A DNA stretch of 59,456 nucleotides from Blastocatellia bacterium UBA7656 (GCA_002483445.1 DLHY01000049.1:5346-64801); one strand, 5' to 3'. Positions 32,341 to 41,013 are shown, counted from the stretch's first letter. Translations and numbers: made by a program. The notes: generated by a model not told the origin, from the sequence alone.

Positions 32341-32964
32341 ATGAAGATATCGCGCAGAGTATTGGCAATAGCGATTCTTCTTGTTGCGGGCGTTGCGCTT
32401 GCCTGCCTGATCATCATCCGCATCACATCGAAGCCGGGGCTTTCCGTCGGTCACAAAGTGGATGAGCTAAATGGAGTCGCCGTCTTTTATAACGGATCGG
32501 TCGACAATGTTTCAGGCAGAAATGTATCGAGAGACGGCTACAACATCGGGCTGAAGTATCAGTGCGTCGAGTTCGTGAAGCGTTACTACTACGAGCATCT
32601 CGGCCACAGGATGCCGAACCCCTACGGACACGCGAAGGATTTTTTCGATGAGGCGCTTGGCGATGGAGAATGGAACAGCAATCGCGCGCTCGTTCAGTTC
32701 GCGAATGGCAGTCGAAGCCGACCTGCTGTGGATGATTTGATAGTGTTCGGGCCGACGGCCTTCAATGCCTATGGTCACGTGGCGATCATTTCAAAAGTTT
32801 CTGATCAGCAGATAGAAATCGTGCAACAAAACCCCGGCCCGTTCGGAAACCCAAGAGAGCAGCTTTCTATCGAGCAGTGCGACGGCAGGTGGTTCATCAA
32901 AAACAGTCGCGCGTCGGGCTGGTTGCGCGCCGCGCCAAAACGGGAAGCGGGCAGGAACCGATAG
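32341..32964 (+). CDS. CHAP-domain cell-wall amidase, membrane anchored
   Basis: A 207-residue protein with an N-terminal membrane or signal segment (VLAIAILLVAGVALACLIII) and a CHAP domain (cysteine-histidine amidohydrolase/peptidase). The nucleophile Cys lies in KYQCVEFVKRYYYEHLGHRMPNPYGHAKDFF and the His in NAYGHVAIISKV, with the following NPGP. It likely cleaves peptidoglycan peptides. The ATG at 32341 is preferred because TATGCT ends seven nt upstream; ATG 32329 is in frame. Its 3' end abuts a truncated VapC gene. Confidence 0.8.
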   Translation: MKISRRVLAIAILLVAGVALACLIIIRITSKPGLSVGHKVDELNGVAVFYNGSVDNVSGRNVSRDGYNIGLKYQCVEFVKRYYYEHLGHRMPNPYGHAKDFFDEALGDGEWNSNRALVQFANGSRSRPAVDDLIVFGPTAFNAYGHVAIISKVSDQQIEIVQQNPGPFGNPREQLSIEQCDGRWFIKNSRASGWLRAAPKREAGRNR

Positions 32965-33003
32965 ATGGCTTATCAGGACATTGGTGTCGAGCAGGATTTT
33001 CAT
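32965..33003 (-). pseudogene. vapC: Truncated VapC-type PIN toxin, first 13 codons only
   Basis: The frame begins MKILLDTNVLISH, the standard PIN-domain first strand with its catalytic Asp, and overlaps the antitoxin stop by 4 nt as in VapBC operons. At 32964 it runs into the 3' end of the CHAP gene on the other strand, and the rest of the frame is unrelated. A recombination or deletion joined the two loci and removed about 120 toxin codons. Confidence 0.7.
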
Positions 33004-33212
33004 GAGACGAGATCGAAAATATCCTGATCGGTATATTGCTTCTGCTCGGTCTTGATCATCCGCTCGCGAAGGATTCTGAACTTGCGAACGAACAGATAGT
33101 CTGAAATTGCTCTTTCGATCAGTTCATTTTTCGACAACTTTTCTTCGCGTGTGGCTTCCTGCAAAGCCAGTTTGATTTCTTCAGGCAAAATCAGTGTGAT
33201 CGTTTCGCTCAT
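33000..33212 (-). CDS. vapB: VapB-like ribbon-helix-helix antitoxin, now orphaned
   Basis: A 70-residue protein: the N-terminus MSETITLILPEEIKLALQEATREEKLSKNELIERAISDYL is a CopG/Arc-type ribbon-helix-helix DNA-binding domain, and the charged tail (MIKTEQKQYTDQDIFDLVS) would be the toxin-binding part. Its partner toxin is reduced to 13 codons, so the antitoxin now has no local target and may act on another VapC or only as a repressor. Confidence 0.75.
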   Translation of the reverse strand: MSETITLILPEEIKLALQEATREEKLSKNELIERAISDYLFVRKFRILRERMIKTEQKQYTDQDIFDLVS

Positions 33213-33391
33213 ACTCGATGCTCCATTTCATTCGGATTCACGGCGAGGTATAGCACACAAGCCGCCACACGGATTTGAAGCCTCCGGTTTCCAACCGCTT
33301 TCGAGAGACCAATCATCTCGGAGAAATTGACGAAGGCACATTGAGCAGCAAAGGATTCAGCGTTGATTTGTTCTCTCGCCTCTGATGTCGC

Positions 33392-34162
33392 CTATCCCCA
33401 CGGGTCGGCGGTTTTATGCATCGGCTCATCGATGAGAGCCTTTGCCGGAGTGACACCGGATTCGGCGCGCTGTTTGATACTGCGATAATAAACCTTCAGA
33501 GTGTAGGCCAGTATCACGAGCGAGATGATCGTCCAGGCTACGGCCCAGAATACTGCTGGCAGGAATCCGCCTGTGTGCGCGGACATATTTTGGGCATCAG
33601 TATGTGTTCCGGGACTGAATGCCGACAGGAACATCAGTGTGCGCAGATCGTAAAAAGCATTGAGCAGACACTGAACGGCGAGAAAGCTCATGAAGAAATG
33701 AACCATTCGCGGAGCAGCTTTCACAGCCAACGCCATCAGGCCGCCTCCGAGAATGATTCCAAATATCCATGTCGTAGTGGTGCCGCCGAAAATTATCGGC
33801 GCGATCAGCATCGCGCTTGCAGTCGCAATGGCCACCGTGCGCGCGTGTCGGGCTTGCCTCAGCAAAAGCAGCAGACCCGATCCGTAGACGAGCGACCCCA
33901 GATAGCCCGCGCTCGAAATCAAAATATTGCCTGAAGTGGTCATTACCTGCCCGTTGCCATTCCAATCGATGTTCATACTGGCGACGCCCGTGAAGGTGGC
34001 GAACGCCGCTATCGCGTGGCCGGTTTCGTGGATGTAGGTCACGAATATGCGAAACGGATAGGTGAGCAGTTCCGCAAACGGTATGAACCACAGCACCAGC
34101 GTCACGGCAGAGGCCAGTATCAGAAACTTGAACGACTCTCTGATTTCAGATCTGCTTTGCAT
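33392..34162 (-). CDS. M50-type membrane metalloprotease-like protein
   Basis: A 256-residue multi-pass protein with the zinc motif HETGH (FVTYIHETGHAIAAFATF, near residue 45) in the first membrane region, as in the M50B/site-2-protease relatives. Five or more further hydrophobic segments follow. A possible third ligand lies in AFYDLRTLMF or in THTDAQ. The substrate is unknown. The ATG at 34162 follows AGGTG; an ATG at 34204 in the same frame is possible but has poor spacing. It lies downstream of cheR on the same strand. Confidence 0.75.
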   Translation of the reverse strand: MQSRSEIRESFKFLILASAVTLVLWFIPFAELLTYPFRIFVTYIHETGHAIAAFATFTGVASMNIDWNGNGQVMTTSGNILISSAGYLGSLVYGSGLLLLLRQARHARTVAIATASAMLIAPIIFGGTTTTWIFGIILGGGLMALAVKAAPRMVHFFMSFLAVQCLLNAFYDLRTLMFLSAFSPGTHTDAQNMSAHTGGFLPAVFWAVAWTIISLVILAYTLKVYYRSIKQRAESGVTPAKALIDEPMHKTADPWG

Positions 34163-34224
34163 AAACACCTGTACGCAACTGAGCGAAGCTATGTTCTGAA
34201 TCATCGCTCCGCGGGAGCGTCAAA

Positions 34225-35055
34225 TCAAGCTTTTCTGAAAAACGATCCCGCGAGCGACGAGTCGAGTTTCAAATGCCGATGATGAACATAAGACGCCTCG
34301 CTGCTCATCACCATCAGCAATCCGCCCGGTCGGAGAGAATCAGCCAGCCGGTCTACGGTCTGCTTGACGGCCAGCGCGTGAAAATAGACCAGCAGGTTGT
34401 TGCACAGTATGAGATCGAACTGATGCCGCGTGTCCCAGAATTTCGGATCGTAGAGATTGGCCCGCCTGAATGAAATCATCTTTTTCAAATCCATCGCCAC
34501 ATCATAAGACCCGTTCGCCTCGCTTCTTATGAAATGACGATTGCGAAGAGAGCGACCCAGAACCTTGACCGAAGAAGAGGGGAAACTTCCGCGACTAGCC
34601 CGGACGATGGCCGAAGCGCGAAGGTCTGTCGCAAGCAGTTTCATTTTCCAATGCTCGCCTTCAGGCAAGCTTTCGGACAGGACGATGGCGAGCGAATAAA
34701 CTTCTTCGCCCGTTGAGCAGGCCGCGCTCCACACGTCGAGTTTTTTTTCCTTCGCCCTCAGCGCGAACAATTCAGGGATGACGGTTTCGCGCAGGGCTTC
34801 GAACTGTTCAGGCTCGCGGAAAAATCTGGTCTCGCCGTTAGTGACCATTTCCGCCAGCGCTTCAAGCTCGCCCGTCGAGCTTATGGCCATTCGACAGTAC
34901 GCGGTTTCGTCGAAGCGAAGCTTTTCGGATTTTTTCTTCACCGCCGCAAGAAGCCCGTCGCGCCAGTGAGCGTTAGTCTGCCAGCCGAAGCGCGCCGAAA
35001 GGGATTGCTCAAGCGCCTTGATGTGATGGTGATTGTTTTTGTGATTCGAGGCCAT
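34225..35055 (-). CDS. cheR: CheR-type protein-glutamate methyltransferase
   Basis: A 276-residue CheR. It has an N-terminal helical domain, the NGETRFFREPEQFEAL motif, the SAM-binding WSAACSTGEEVYSLAI loop, the NLYDPKFWDTRHQFDLILCNNLLVYF block (usually CRNVLIYF) and a C-terminal FFRKA. It methylates chemoreceptor glutamates using SAM. No other che gene is in view, so it may serve a chemosensory system elsewhere or a non-motility function. A repeat hairpin ends AGCT just before its ATG; no ribosome binding site is visible. Confidence 0.9.
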   Translation of the reverse strand: MASNHKNNHHHIKALEQSLSARFGWQTNAHWRDGLLAAVKKKSEKLRFDETAYCRMAISSTGELEALAEMVTNGETRFFREPEQFEALRETVIPELFALRAKEKKLDVWSAACSTGEEVYSLAIVLSESLPEGEHWKMKLLATDLRASAIVRASRGSFPSSSVKVLGRSLRNRHFIRSEANGSYDVAMDLKKMISFRRANLYDPKFWDTRHQFDLILCNNLLVYFHALAVKQTVDRLADSLRPGGLLMVMSSEASYVHHRHLKLDSSLAGSFFRKA

Positions 35056-35152
35056 AGCTTGATGGGTGATGGGTGATGGGTGATGGGTGTCGGTGAGAAA
35101 GGGGTTTTATGATCTCTTCCCCCATTACCTATCACCCATCATCCATCACCCG
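35056..35152 (-). repeat. GGTGATG/CACCCAT hairpin element, copy 2
   Basis: Read on the minus strand this has the same order as the element at 13440: GGTGATGG units, GATAGGTAATGGGGGAAGA, a somewhat longer loop, then ACACCCATCACCCATC units ending in AAGCT before the cheR ATG. Its first bases encode the last residues and stop codon of moaC. Both copies link a stop codon to the next start codon in the same orientation. Confidence 0.85.
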
Positions 35153-35603
35153 CTTTCGATGTTCCGCCTGTTTTCGATACGAGCCTGATGTCGGTTATGA
35201 CCATCGCCTTGTCGACGGCCTTGCACATATCGTAAAGCGTGAGCGCGGCGACCGAGACTGCGGTGAGGGCTTCCATCTCCACTCCTGTTTTCGCATCGGT
35301 CACGGCGGTTGCCGTTATACGGATGCCCTCTTCTTTCAATTCCATCTGAACGTCGAGGTGATTGAGCGGAAGCGAATGGCAAAGCGGTATGATCTCATCT
35401 GTTCGCTTCGCGGCCATCACGGCAGCGATCCTTGCGACTTCCAAAGGATCGCCTTTCGGAGTCGTGTGCTGTCGAATGGCTTCGATTGTCGTCGCCGCGC
35501 AGCGAACCAGTCCGCTGGCTGTGGCAGTCCTGTGAGTGACAGGCTTGCCGCTCACATCGACCATTCGCGAACGCCCCTCTTCGTCTGTGTGAGTTAAAGA
35601 CAT
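35139..35603 (-). CDS. moaC: Cyclic pyranopterin monophosphate synthase MoaC
   Basis: A 154-residue MoaC, which turns 3',8-cyclo-GTP into cPMP in molybdenum cofactor synthesis. Key segments are MVDVSGKPVTHRTATASG, AAVMAAKRTDEIIPLCHSLPL (catalytic Lys region) and GVEMEALTAVSVAALTLYDMCKA. The last residues (AGDG and stop) are read from a GGTGATG repeat, so the C-terminus has been shaped by the repeat element; length is near the family norm of about 160. It lies 34 nt after moeA. Confidence 0.96.
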   Translation of the reverse strand: MSLTHTDEEGRSRMVDVSGKPVTHRTATASGLVRCAATTIEAIRQHTTPKGDPLEVARIAAVMAAKRTDEIIPLCHSLPLNHLDVQMELKEEGIRITATAVTDAKTGVEMEALTAVSVAALTLYDMCKAVDKAMVITDIRLVSKTGGTSKAGDG

Positions 35604-35637
35604 AGCTTTGCTGCTTGCGATCCTGAATCGCTCCGCA

Positions 35638-36873
35638 TTAGAAGCGAGTGAGCGCGAAGACCTCGACCATCTCGCCTTGAGCGATGTCGTGAGTGTCTTC
35701 AGGCACGATGATCAGTGCGTTGGCGCGCATGAAAGCCACGAGATCAGACGAGCCGACCCACTTCAAAGGCTCCGCCCATGCGCGACCGTCTTCGATGAAA
35801 AGTCTTGCCGGAAGATAGCTCCTTCGGCTCGAAGCGTCTTTGATCGGAAGAGCGACGGCAGCGCGAACGGTCGGGAGCAGAGGATCGTATTCTCCCTGCA
35901 TCTTTCTGAGCGCGGGACGGGCGAATACGTTGAACGTAACCGAAGTCGAAACGGGATTGCCCGGAAGCCCGAAAAAGAAAGCGCTTTGGAGTCGGGCGAA
36001 CACAGTCGGCTTGCCGGGGCGTATCCGAACGCGGTCGAAGAAAATCTCCGCGCCGAGGTCTGCAAGCGCGGCCTTGACCAGATCATAATCGCCCATCGAA
36101 ACTCCGCCCGATGTTATCACCATATCTCTTGAACGACTCGCTTGCACGAGGGCGTCGCGCGTCTCAGTGAAAGAATCTTTGACGGCGCCGAGGTTCGAGA
36201 CCGCGGCTCCTGCCAGATCAGCGTAAGAAGAGATCGTATAGCTGTTCGAATTTCTTATCTGCGCCGCCACAGGCTTCGCCGAGACTTCAATCAATTCGCT
36301 TCCGGTAGATATGACAGCCACGCGCGGTTTTCGCGAGACTTCGACCTCAGCATATCCGAACGAAGCGAGGACGGCCATCTCGGCAGGCCCTATCTCGCGC
36401 CCGCGACGAGCGACTATATAGCCTGCTGCGACCTCGCTTGCGCGGGGAGTGATAAACTGGCCGGGTCTGACTGCTTCTTTTATGAGAACAGTCTCGCCGT
36501 CGCTTTCCGTGACCTCGACTTTTTGAACCGCGTCGGCTCCCGCAGGGACGGGGGCGCCCGTGAATATCTTTACTGCTTCGCCCGCTCCGAGCTTTCCCGT
36601 CATCACCGCGCCCGCTGCAATCTCGCCTGCGGCGCGCAACCTTACGGGAGCGGTTGCGACATCTTCGGAGCGCACAGCATACCCGTCCATGCGAGCGCGG
36701 TCAAATGGAGGAAGATCGATATCGGCGCGCACGTCTTCGGCAAGCAGTCGACCCATTGCCTGATCGAGTCGCACTCGTTCGACGCCGAGATGATCGACCC
36801 GGGAAAGGACTATATGGAGAGCCTCATCGACAGAGATCATAGTTTGAACACCGGGAAAACCGGGAGGAGCCAT
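35638..36873 (-). CDS. moeA: Molybdopterin molybdenumtransferase MoeA
   Basis: A 411-residue MoeA that inserts molybdate into adenylated molybdopterin. It shows PPFDRARMDGYAV, IFTGAPVPAGADAV, the VISTGSELIE strand, ITSGGVSMGDYDLV and FFGLPGNPVS in order. moeA and moaC form a two-gene cofactor unit here. ATG 36873 has a close AAGGTG; the ATG at 36840 gives the more usual N-terminus (MISVDEALHIVLSRV). The gene is preceded by ACTCCAG repeats. Molybdoenzymes themselves are not in the window. Confidence 0.96.
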   Translation of the reverse strand: MAPPGFPGVQTMISVDEALHIVLSRVDHLGVERVRLDQAMGRLLAEDVRADIDLPPFDRARMDGYAVRSEDVATAPVRLRAAGEIAAGAVMTGKLGAGEAVKIFTGAPVPAGADAVQKVEVTESDGETVLIKEAVRPGQFITPRASEVAAGYIVARRGREIGPAEMAVLASFGYAEVEVSRKPRVAVISTGSELIEVSAKPVAAQIRNSNSYTISSYADLAGAAVSNLGAVKDSFTETRDALVQASRSRDMVITSGGVSMGDYDLVKAALADLGAEIFFDRVRIRPGKPTVFARLQSAFFFGLPGNPVSTSVTFNVFARPALRKMQGEYDPLLPTVRAAVALPIKDASSRRSYLPARLFIEDGRAWAEPLKWVGSSDLVAFMRANALIIVPEDTHDIAQGEMVEVFALTRF

Positions 36874-36920
36874 TCACCTTGTTTTGAACATCGCCCGGAA
36901 AGAATGCAAAACAGGTGACG

Positions 36921-36966
36921 ACTCCAAATAACGGACTCCAGACTCCAGACTCTCGACTCCAGACTT
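36921..36966. repeat. Tandem ACTCCAG heptamer array
   Basis: GACTCCA/GACTCTC units repeat five to six times in the 273-nt divergent spacer between moeA and the gluconate-dehydrogenase-type gene. They are the same family as the second array at 3951-3984. The rest of the spacer shows no feature beyond a GGGGGG run near 36974. Confidence 0.8.
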
Positions 36967-37146
36967 TTTCTGAGGGGGGTATATTAGTGTGATTCTGAAA
37001 AGAGGCGCAAGGACAAGAGGGATGCGTCTGGAAATCTCGCGGCCTTGTTGCCTTGACTCCGCATCAGAACCGTTATATAAGCCTTTTGCTAATTACAGAG
37101 ATAAATCGAGCAGTGATTCTTAAGGTTGATCGCAAAGGAGTCGCTC

Positions 37147-37752
37147 ATGCCAAAAAGCAATCTCGCGGATGATCAACAGATTTCACGGCGACTTTTTATC
37201 ACGGAGTCCTGCGCAGGATTAAGCTCTGTCTGGCTTCTATCGCACCTGCCTGAAATTTCAGCGGCCCAGGATCATGCCCATCGCGCGGCGCAATCTGCAA
37301 CGCCGGTCGAGTTCGAGGTTTTTACTTCAAAGCAGGCCGCTGAAGTGGAAGCCATCGCAGCGCAGATCATTCCAACCGACGACACACCGGGCGCGCGTGA
37401 AGCTCGCGTCATCTATTTCATTGATCGCGCGCTGGCAACATTCGCCTCTGACGAACGCGAGGTCTTCAATAAAGGCTTCAAACAATTTCAATCAAAGCTT
37501 GGGAAACTTCCCGGCAGGCCAAAGAGTTTCCGCGAGCTAAACTCGGAGCGACAGATACGACTGCTCAAATCGATTGAAAAGAGCGAGTTCTTCGAGCTTG
37601 TCCGCAATCTGACTATAACCGGGATGTTTGCCAATCCAGAATATGGAGGCAACTATAATCAGACGGGATGGAAACTGATCGGCTTCGAAGATCAGTTTCT
37701 CTTCAAGCCGCCCTTCGGCTTTTATGATCGTGGCTATCAATCAGAGAAATAG
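37147..37752 (+). CDS. Gluconate 2-dehydrogenase subunit 3-like small subunit, Tat-type leader
   Basis: A 201-residue protein. The leader (ISRRLFITESCAGLSSVWLLS) has a twin-arginine motif. The mature part, FTSKQAAEVEAIAAQIIPTDDTPGAREARVIYFIDRAL through FMFANPEYGGN-like GMFANPEYGGNYNQTGWKLIGF, is typical of the Gluconate_2-dh3 family, the small subunit that escorts FAD-dependent sugar dehydrogenases across the membrane. AAGGAG seven nt before the ATG fixes the start. The GMC catalytic subunit follows after 17 nt. Confidence 0.9.
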   Translation: MPKSNLADDQQISRRLFITESCAGLSSVWLLSHLPEISAAQDHAHRAAQSATPVEFEVFTSKQAAEVEAIAAQIIPTDDTPGAREARVIYFIDRALATFASDEREVFNKGFKQFQSKLGKLPGRPKSFRELNSERQIRLLKSIEKSEFFELVRNLTITGMFANPEYGGNYNQTGWKLIGFEDQFLFKPPFGFYDRGYQSEK

Positions 37753-37769
37753 ATTGGAGAAGCCGGATT

Positions 37770-39437
37770 ATGCCAGACGAACAGACCAGATTCGATGCCA
37801 GCGCCGAAATCGATTTCGTGATCATCGGATCAGGCGCAGCCGGTGGCATCATTGCAAGAGAATTATCCGTAGCGGGATTTCGCGTCGTAGTCCTTGAGCA
37901 AGGCCCGTATATGAAGGAACCGGACTTCGAACACGACGAACTCAAATACATGCGCGGGCGGGCCATCACGAACGACTACAAGCGCCAGCCGAATACTTTT
38001 CGCAGGACAGAAAAAGAAAAAGCCAAAGTGCAGCCTGCCGTAATCTATGGTCGCCAGGTCGGCGGCGGCACTGTGCATTTTACGGGCAACTACTGGCGTT
38101 TTCATGAAATAGATTTCATCGAGCGCACTCGATGGGGAGCCATAGCCGGGACGGGCTTCGATGACTGGCCTATCACTTATGCGGAGCTTGAGCCGTACTA
38201 TACGAAAACGGAATGGGAATTGGGCGTATCGGGACTTGCCGGAGCAAGCCCCTTCGATCCTCCACGCTCGCGACCTTATCCACTGCCTCCGCTTCCGATC
38301 AAGTCCTCCGGCGTGCTTGCCGAGCAGGGCGCGCTGAGGCTGGGCTGGCACGCTTTTCCTGCGCCTATGGCCATCATCTCCAAGCCATACCGTGGCCGTC
38401 AGGCTTGCCTGCACTGCGGATTTTGCGAGTACTTCGGCTGTGAAGTGAGAGCCAAGTCCTCGACTCTTGCGACTGTCATCCGCGAAGCGGAAGCAACCGG
38501 ACTATGTGAAATCCGCGCCAACAGCTGCGTCCGAAAAATCGAGACAGATAAGGCGGGCCGGGTCACAGGCGTCATCTATTTCGATGGGGATGGCGGCGAG
38601 CAATTTCAGAAGGCCAGGGCAGTGGTGCTGTGCGCGAACGGAGTCGAAACCCCTCGCCTGTTGCTGATGTCGAAATCGAATCTCTTTCCACAGGGGCTTG
38701 CCAATTCGAGCGGCAAAGTGGGCCGCTATCTTATGTTCAACGGTCACGCCTCAGCCTCGGCCCTTTTCGAACACCCGCTGAATGAATTCAAGAGCGTGGC
38801 CGTCAGCCGTGTCATCCATGATTTTTATGACTCGGATCCTAAGCGCGGGTTTTATGGCGGCGGAGGCATAGATACGCGATTCGATGTCTATCCCATCGGT
38901 TTCGCTCTTCGCAACCTGCCTCTTGACGCGCCTCGTTGGGGAGCCGAATACAAATCCATGCTCAGGGAGTACTACACGCGCAGCCTGCGCGCGCTGGGAC
39001 ATACGACATCATTGCCCGTAGAGACGAACAGCGTTTCTCTCGACCCGGATGTGAAAGATAGCTGGGGACTGCCTGCGGCGCGAATCACGTACAAAGATCA
39101 TGCCGAAGATATGAAGACCATGAAATTTTTTCAAGCGCGTTGTCGGGAACTTCTTGATGCAGCCGGAGCGCGCAAGATATGGTATCGCCCTGTGGCGGGA
39201 CAGTCACTCGGTTTTCATTTGCTTGGCACCTGCCGCATGGGGAACGATCCGAATAGCTCGGTTATTGATAAGTATCATCGAGCGCACGATGTGCCGAATC
39301 TTTTTATATGCGATGGGTCGAGCTTTGTAACATCAGGGCGGGGGCAACCGACCTGCACGATTCAGGCGCTGGCCTTTCGCGCGGCAGAACACATCATTCG
39401 CATGGCTAAAAACGGAGAGATTAAATCAGCCCTTTGA
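37770..39437 (+). CDS. GMC-family FAD-dependent dehydrogenase (catalytic subunit)
   Basis: A 555-residue GMC oxidoreductase with the FAD motif GSGAAGG (20-26), GGGTVHFTGNYWR near residue 98 and the C-terminal HLLGTCRMG and CDGSSFVTSG..PTCTIQALAFRAAEH blocks. A cysteine cluster at C213, C216, C219 and C224 (CLHCGFCEYFGC) matches the iron-sulfur ligand pattern of bacterial FAD glucose/gluconate dehydrogenases. It probably oxidises a sugar or alcohol in the periplasm with the small subunit encoded just upstream. A dedicated cytochrome c subunit does not follow. Confidence 0.92.
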   Translation: MPDEQTRFDASAEIDFVIIGSGAAGGIIARELSVAGFRVVVLEQGPYMKEPDFEHDELKYMRGRAITNDYKRQPNTFRRTEKEKAKVQPAVIYGRQVGGGTVHFTGNYWRFHEIDFIERTRWGAIAGTGFDDWPITYAELEPYYTKTEWELGVSGLAGASPFDPPRSRPYPLPPLPIKSSGVLAEQGALRLGWHAFPAPMAIISKPYRGRQACLHCGFCEYFGCEVRAKSSTLATVIREAEATGLCEIRANSCVRKIETDKAGRVTGVIYFDGDGGEQFQKARAVVLCANGVETPRLLLMSKSNLFPQGLANSSGKVGRYLMFNGHASASALFEHPLNEFKSVAVSRVIHDFYDSDPKRGFYGGGGIDTRFDVYPIGFALRNLPLDAPRWGAEYKSMLREYYTRSLRALGHTTSLPVETNSVSLDPDVKDSWGLPAARITYKDHAEDMKTMKFFQARCRELLDAAGARKIWYRPVAGQSLGFHLLGTCRMGNDPNSSVIDKYHRAHDVPNLFICDGSSFVTSGRGQPTCTIQALAFRAAEHIIRMAKNGEIKSAL

Positions 39438-39454
39438 TATATAGGGAGGCTTTG

Positions 39455-39534
39455 ATGTAGAACAGGCTGCCAGCCTGTTGACTCCCTGAAAGTATGAAAA
39501 TTTGAGATACAGCAGGCTGGCAGCCTACTGTACC
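39455..39534 (+). repeat. Paired-palindrome element, copy A
   Basis: Two palindromes (AACAGGCTGCCAGCCTGTT at 39461-39479; the second at 39510-39530 with arms CAGYAGGCTG) flank a spacer containing CTGAAAGTATGAAAATT. The unit begins GATGTAG and ends at the ribosome binding site of the next gene. Two more copies with the same parts in the same order precede the genes at 44989 (minus) and 54784. Confidence 0.85.
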
Positions 39535-39549
39535 TTTTCGGAGGAAATC

Positions 39550-40029
39550 ATGAAGCAGATTCGATTTTTCGCGGCCCTTGCAGTCGTACTGTTCGTCTTG
39601 CCTCTCATCGCTCAAACGCAGGAATCGAAAGGAGGCGCGCAGTCGACGAAACCTTCGGTTGAATATTCGAGCGCCAGGAGCAGCTCGACTCGACCATTTT
39701 CGGACGTCGTCCGGGTCGGAGACACGCTTTACCTCGCGGGCAAACTTGGGACGGACAGCACGGGCAAGCTTGCGGAAGGGGGCATCAAGGCAGAAACGAA
39801 ACAGACACTGGAGAATATTCGAACGGTTCTTGATAAGAATGGCTCATCGCTCGACCACGTTGTCAAATGCACGGTGATGCTGGCCGACATGAAAGAGTGG
39901 GCCGATATGAACAGCGTGTACGTCACGTTTTTCAAAAAAGATCGGATGCCTGCCCGAAGCGCCTTTGGCGTGAGCGGTCTCGCCCTCAACGCGCGGGTCG
40001 AGATTGAATGCATCGCAGTAGTCAAATGA
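39550..40029 (+). CDS. Exported RidA/YjgF-family protein
   Basis: A 159-residue protein: signal peptide FFAALAVVLFVLPLIAQTQ, then a RidA domain (RPFSDVVRVGDTLYLAGKLGTD..ETKQTLENIRTVLDKNGSSLDHVVKCTVMLADM.. PARSAFGVSGLALNARVEIECIAV). The Arg of the R-x-E-I-E-like NARVEIECIAV segment is the usual ligand-binding residue. Cytosolic RidA hydrolyses reactive enamines; export is unusual and suggests another substrate. GGAGG before the ATG sets the start. A paired-palindrome element lies right upstream. Confidence 0.88.
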   Translation: MKQIRFFAALAVVLFVLPLIAQTQESKGGAQSTKPSVEYSSARSSSTRPFSDVVRVGDTLYLAGKLGTDSTGKLAEGGIKAETKQTLENIRTVLDKNGSSLDHVVKCTVMLADMKEWADMNSVYVTFFKKDRMPARSAFGVSGLALNARVEIECIAVVK

Positions 40030-40132
40030 GCGATTGATTTTGTGCAGTCAGTTGCTTGTGTTTGGCCTCAACTGATAAACAACCATCCGCAGGCTGTCTT
40101 GTCGCCATCTGTTGATGGCGCTTATCTGCGCT

Positions 40133-40924
40133 ATGGCACGAACACTTCTCTTGAGTATCGCAATCCTGATGCTGATCGGCTCGTTCGAGTTTGAGTCGGC
40201 GGCTCAGGCCACCCAGCCGATCTATCTTCAGTACGACGGCTATGTGAAGAACAAAGACGGCTCGCACACGTTGTCGTTCGGATATTTCAATCTGAATCAC
40301 ATTGATGTAAAAATCGAGCCGGGCGCTGACAACACTTTCGTTCCGGGTACGGCTGATCGAAACCAGCCCGTACTTTTTTTGAAAGGCCGACATCGATTCG
40401 CGTGCAGCATCGTGGTTCCGCCTGATTTCGACGGCAAGCTACAGTGGACTGTGCGTTTTGCCGGAAAGATTTCCACGACGACGGCGAAAACGCTCGATCC
40501 GCTCTATGAACTTGAACTGAGTAGCGCGAAGAAGGCCACATCTGGTCTCGATCTGGCGAAGGCTCCGAGATGGGTCTGCGTCAACCGCGCGCCTTCGGTT
40601 CAGGTGATCAACCCTCTTGCGGACATCAATGCGGGCGCTGACACGATTGCGGCCACCTCTTTTGCTGCGCGAGTGGATCAGGAGCTTTCGCTTGCAGGCA
40701 GCGCGGAGGATGATGGGCTGCCGCGTCAGTCAAGGATGACCGTCTTATGGAAGAAAATCACCGGGCCTGGAACGGTAACGTTTTCCGACGCCAGCCAGCC
40801 TGTCACGCGCGCGCGCTTCAGCCTGGCGGGAGTCTACGAACTTGAGATGTCCGCCACCGACACGGAACACATCAGCACGGTGAAGATCAAAGTGACGGTC
40901 ACGCCAGCGGAAGAGAAAAAGTAA
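40133..40924 (+). CDS. Secreted PKD/cadherin-like hypothetical protein
   Basis: A 263-residue exported protein (signal MARTLLLSIAILMLIGSFEFESAAQA). The C-terminal 110 residues (PSVQVINPLADINAGADTIAATSF..GSAEDDGLPRQSRMTVLWKKITGPGTVTFSDASQPVTRARFSLAGVYELEMSATDTEH) follow the PKD/REJ-like pattern of immunoglobulin folds. The N-terminal part is unassigned. The ATG at 40115 in frame is an alternative start; neither has a ribosome binding site. It is followed by strong stem-loops. Confidence 0.7.
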   Translation: MARTLLLSIAILMLIGSFEFESAAQATQPIYLQYDGYVKNKDGSHTLSFGYFNLNHIDVKIEPGADNTFVPGTADRNQPVLFLKGRHRFACSIVVPPDFDGKLQWTVRFAGKISTTTAKTLDPLYELELSSAKKATSGLDLAKAPRWVCVNRAPSVQVINPLADINAGADTIAATSFAARVDQELSLAGSAEDDGLPRQSRMTVLWKKITGPGTVTFSDASQPVTRARFSLAGVYELEMSATDTEHISTVKIKVTVTPAEEKK

Positions 40925-40967
40925 GACTCGACTATTTGAGTGAGATTCACCGCAGAGTCGCCGCAGA

Positions 40968-41013
40968 ACGCTGAGTGGGCGCAGAGGAGAAAACCTCTGC
41001 GCCCACTCAGCGT
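40968..41013. terminator. Perfect 20-bp stem-loop
   Basis: The 20-nt arm at 40968-40987 (ACGCTGAGTGGGC...) is fully complementary to 40994-41013, with loop AGAAAA. It is of the dispersed 'CTGCG..CACTCAGCG' repeat type and probably acts as a terminator between converging genes. Confidence 0.7.
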
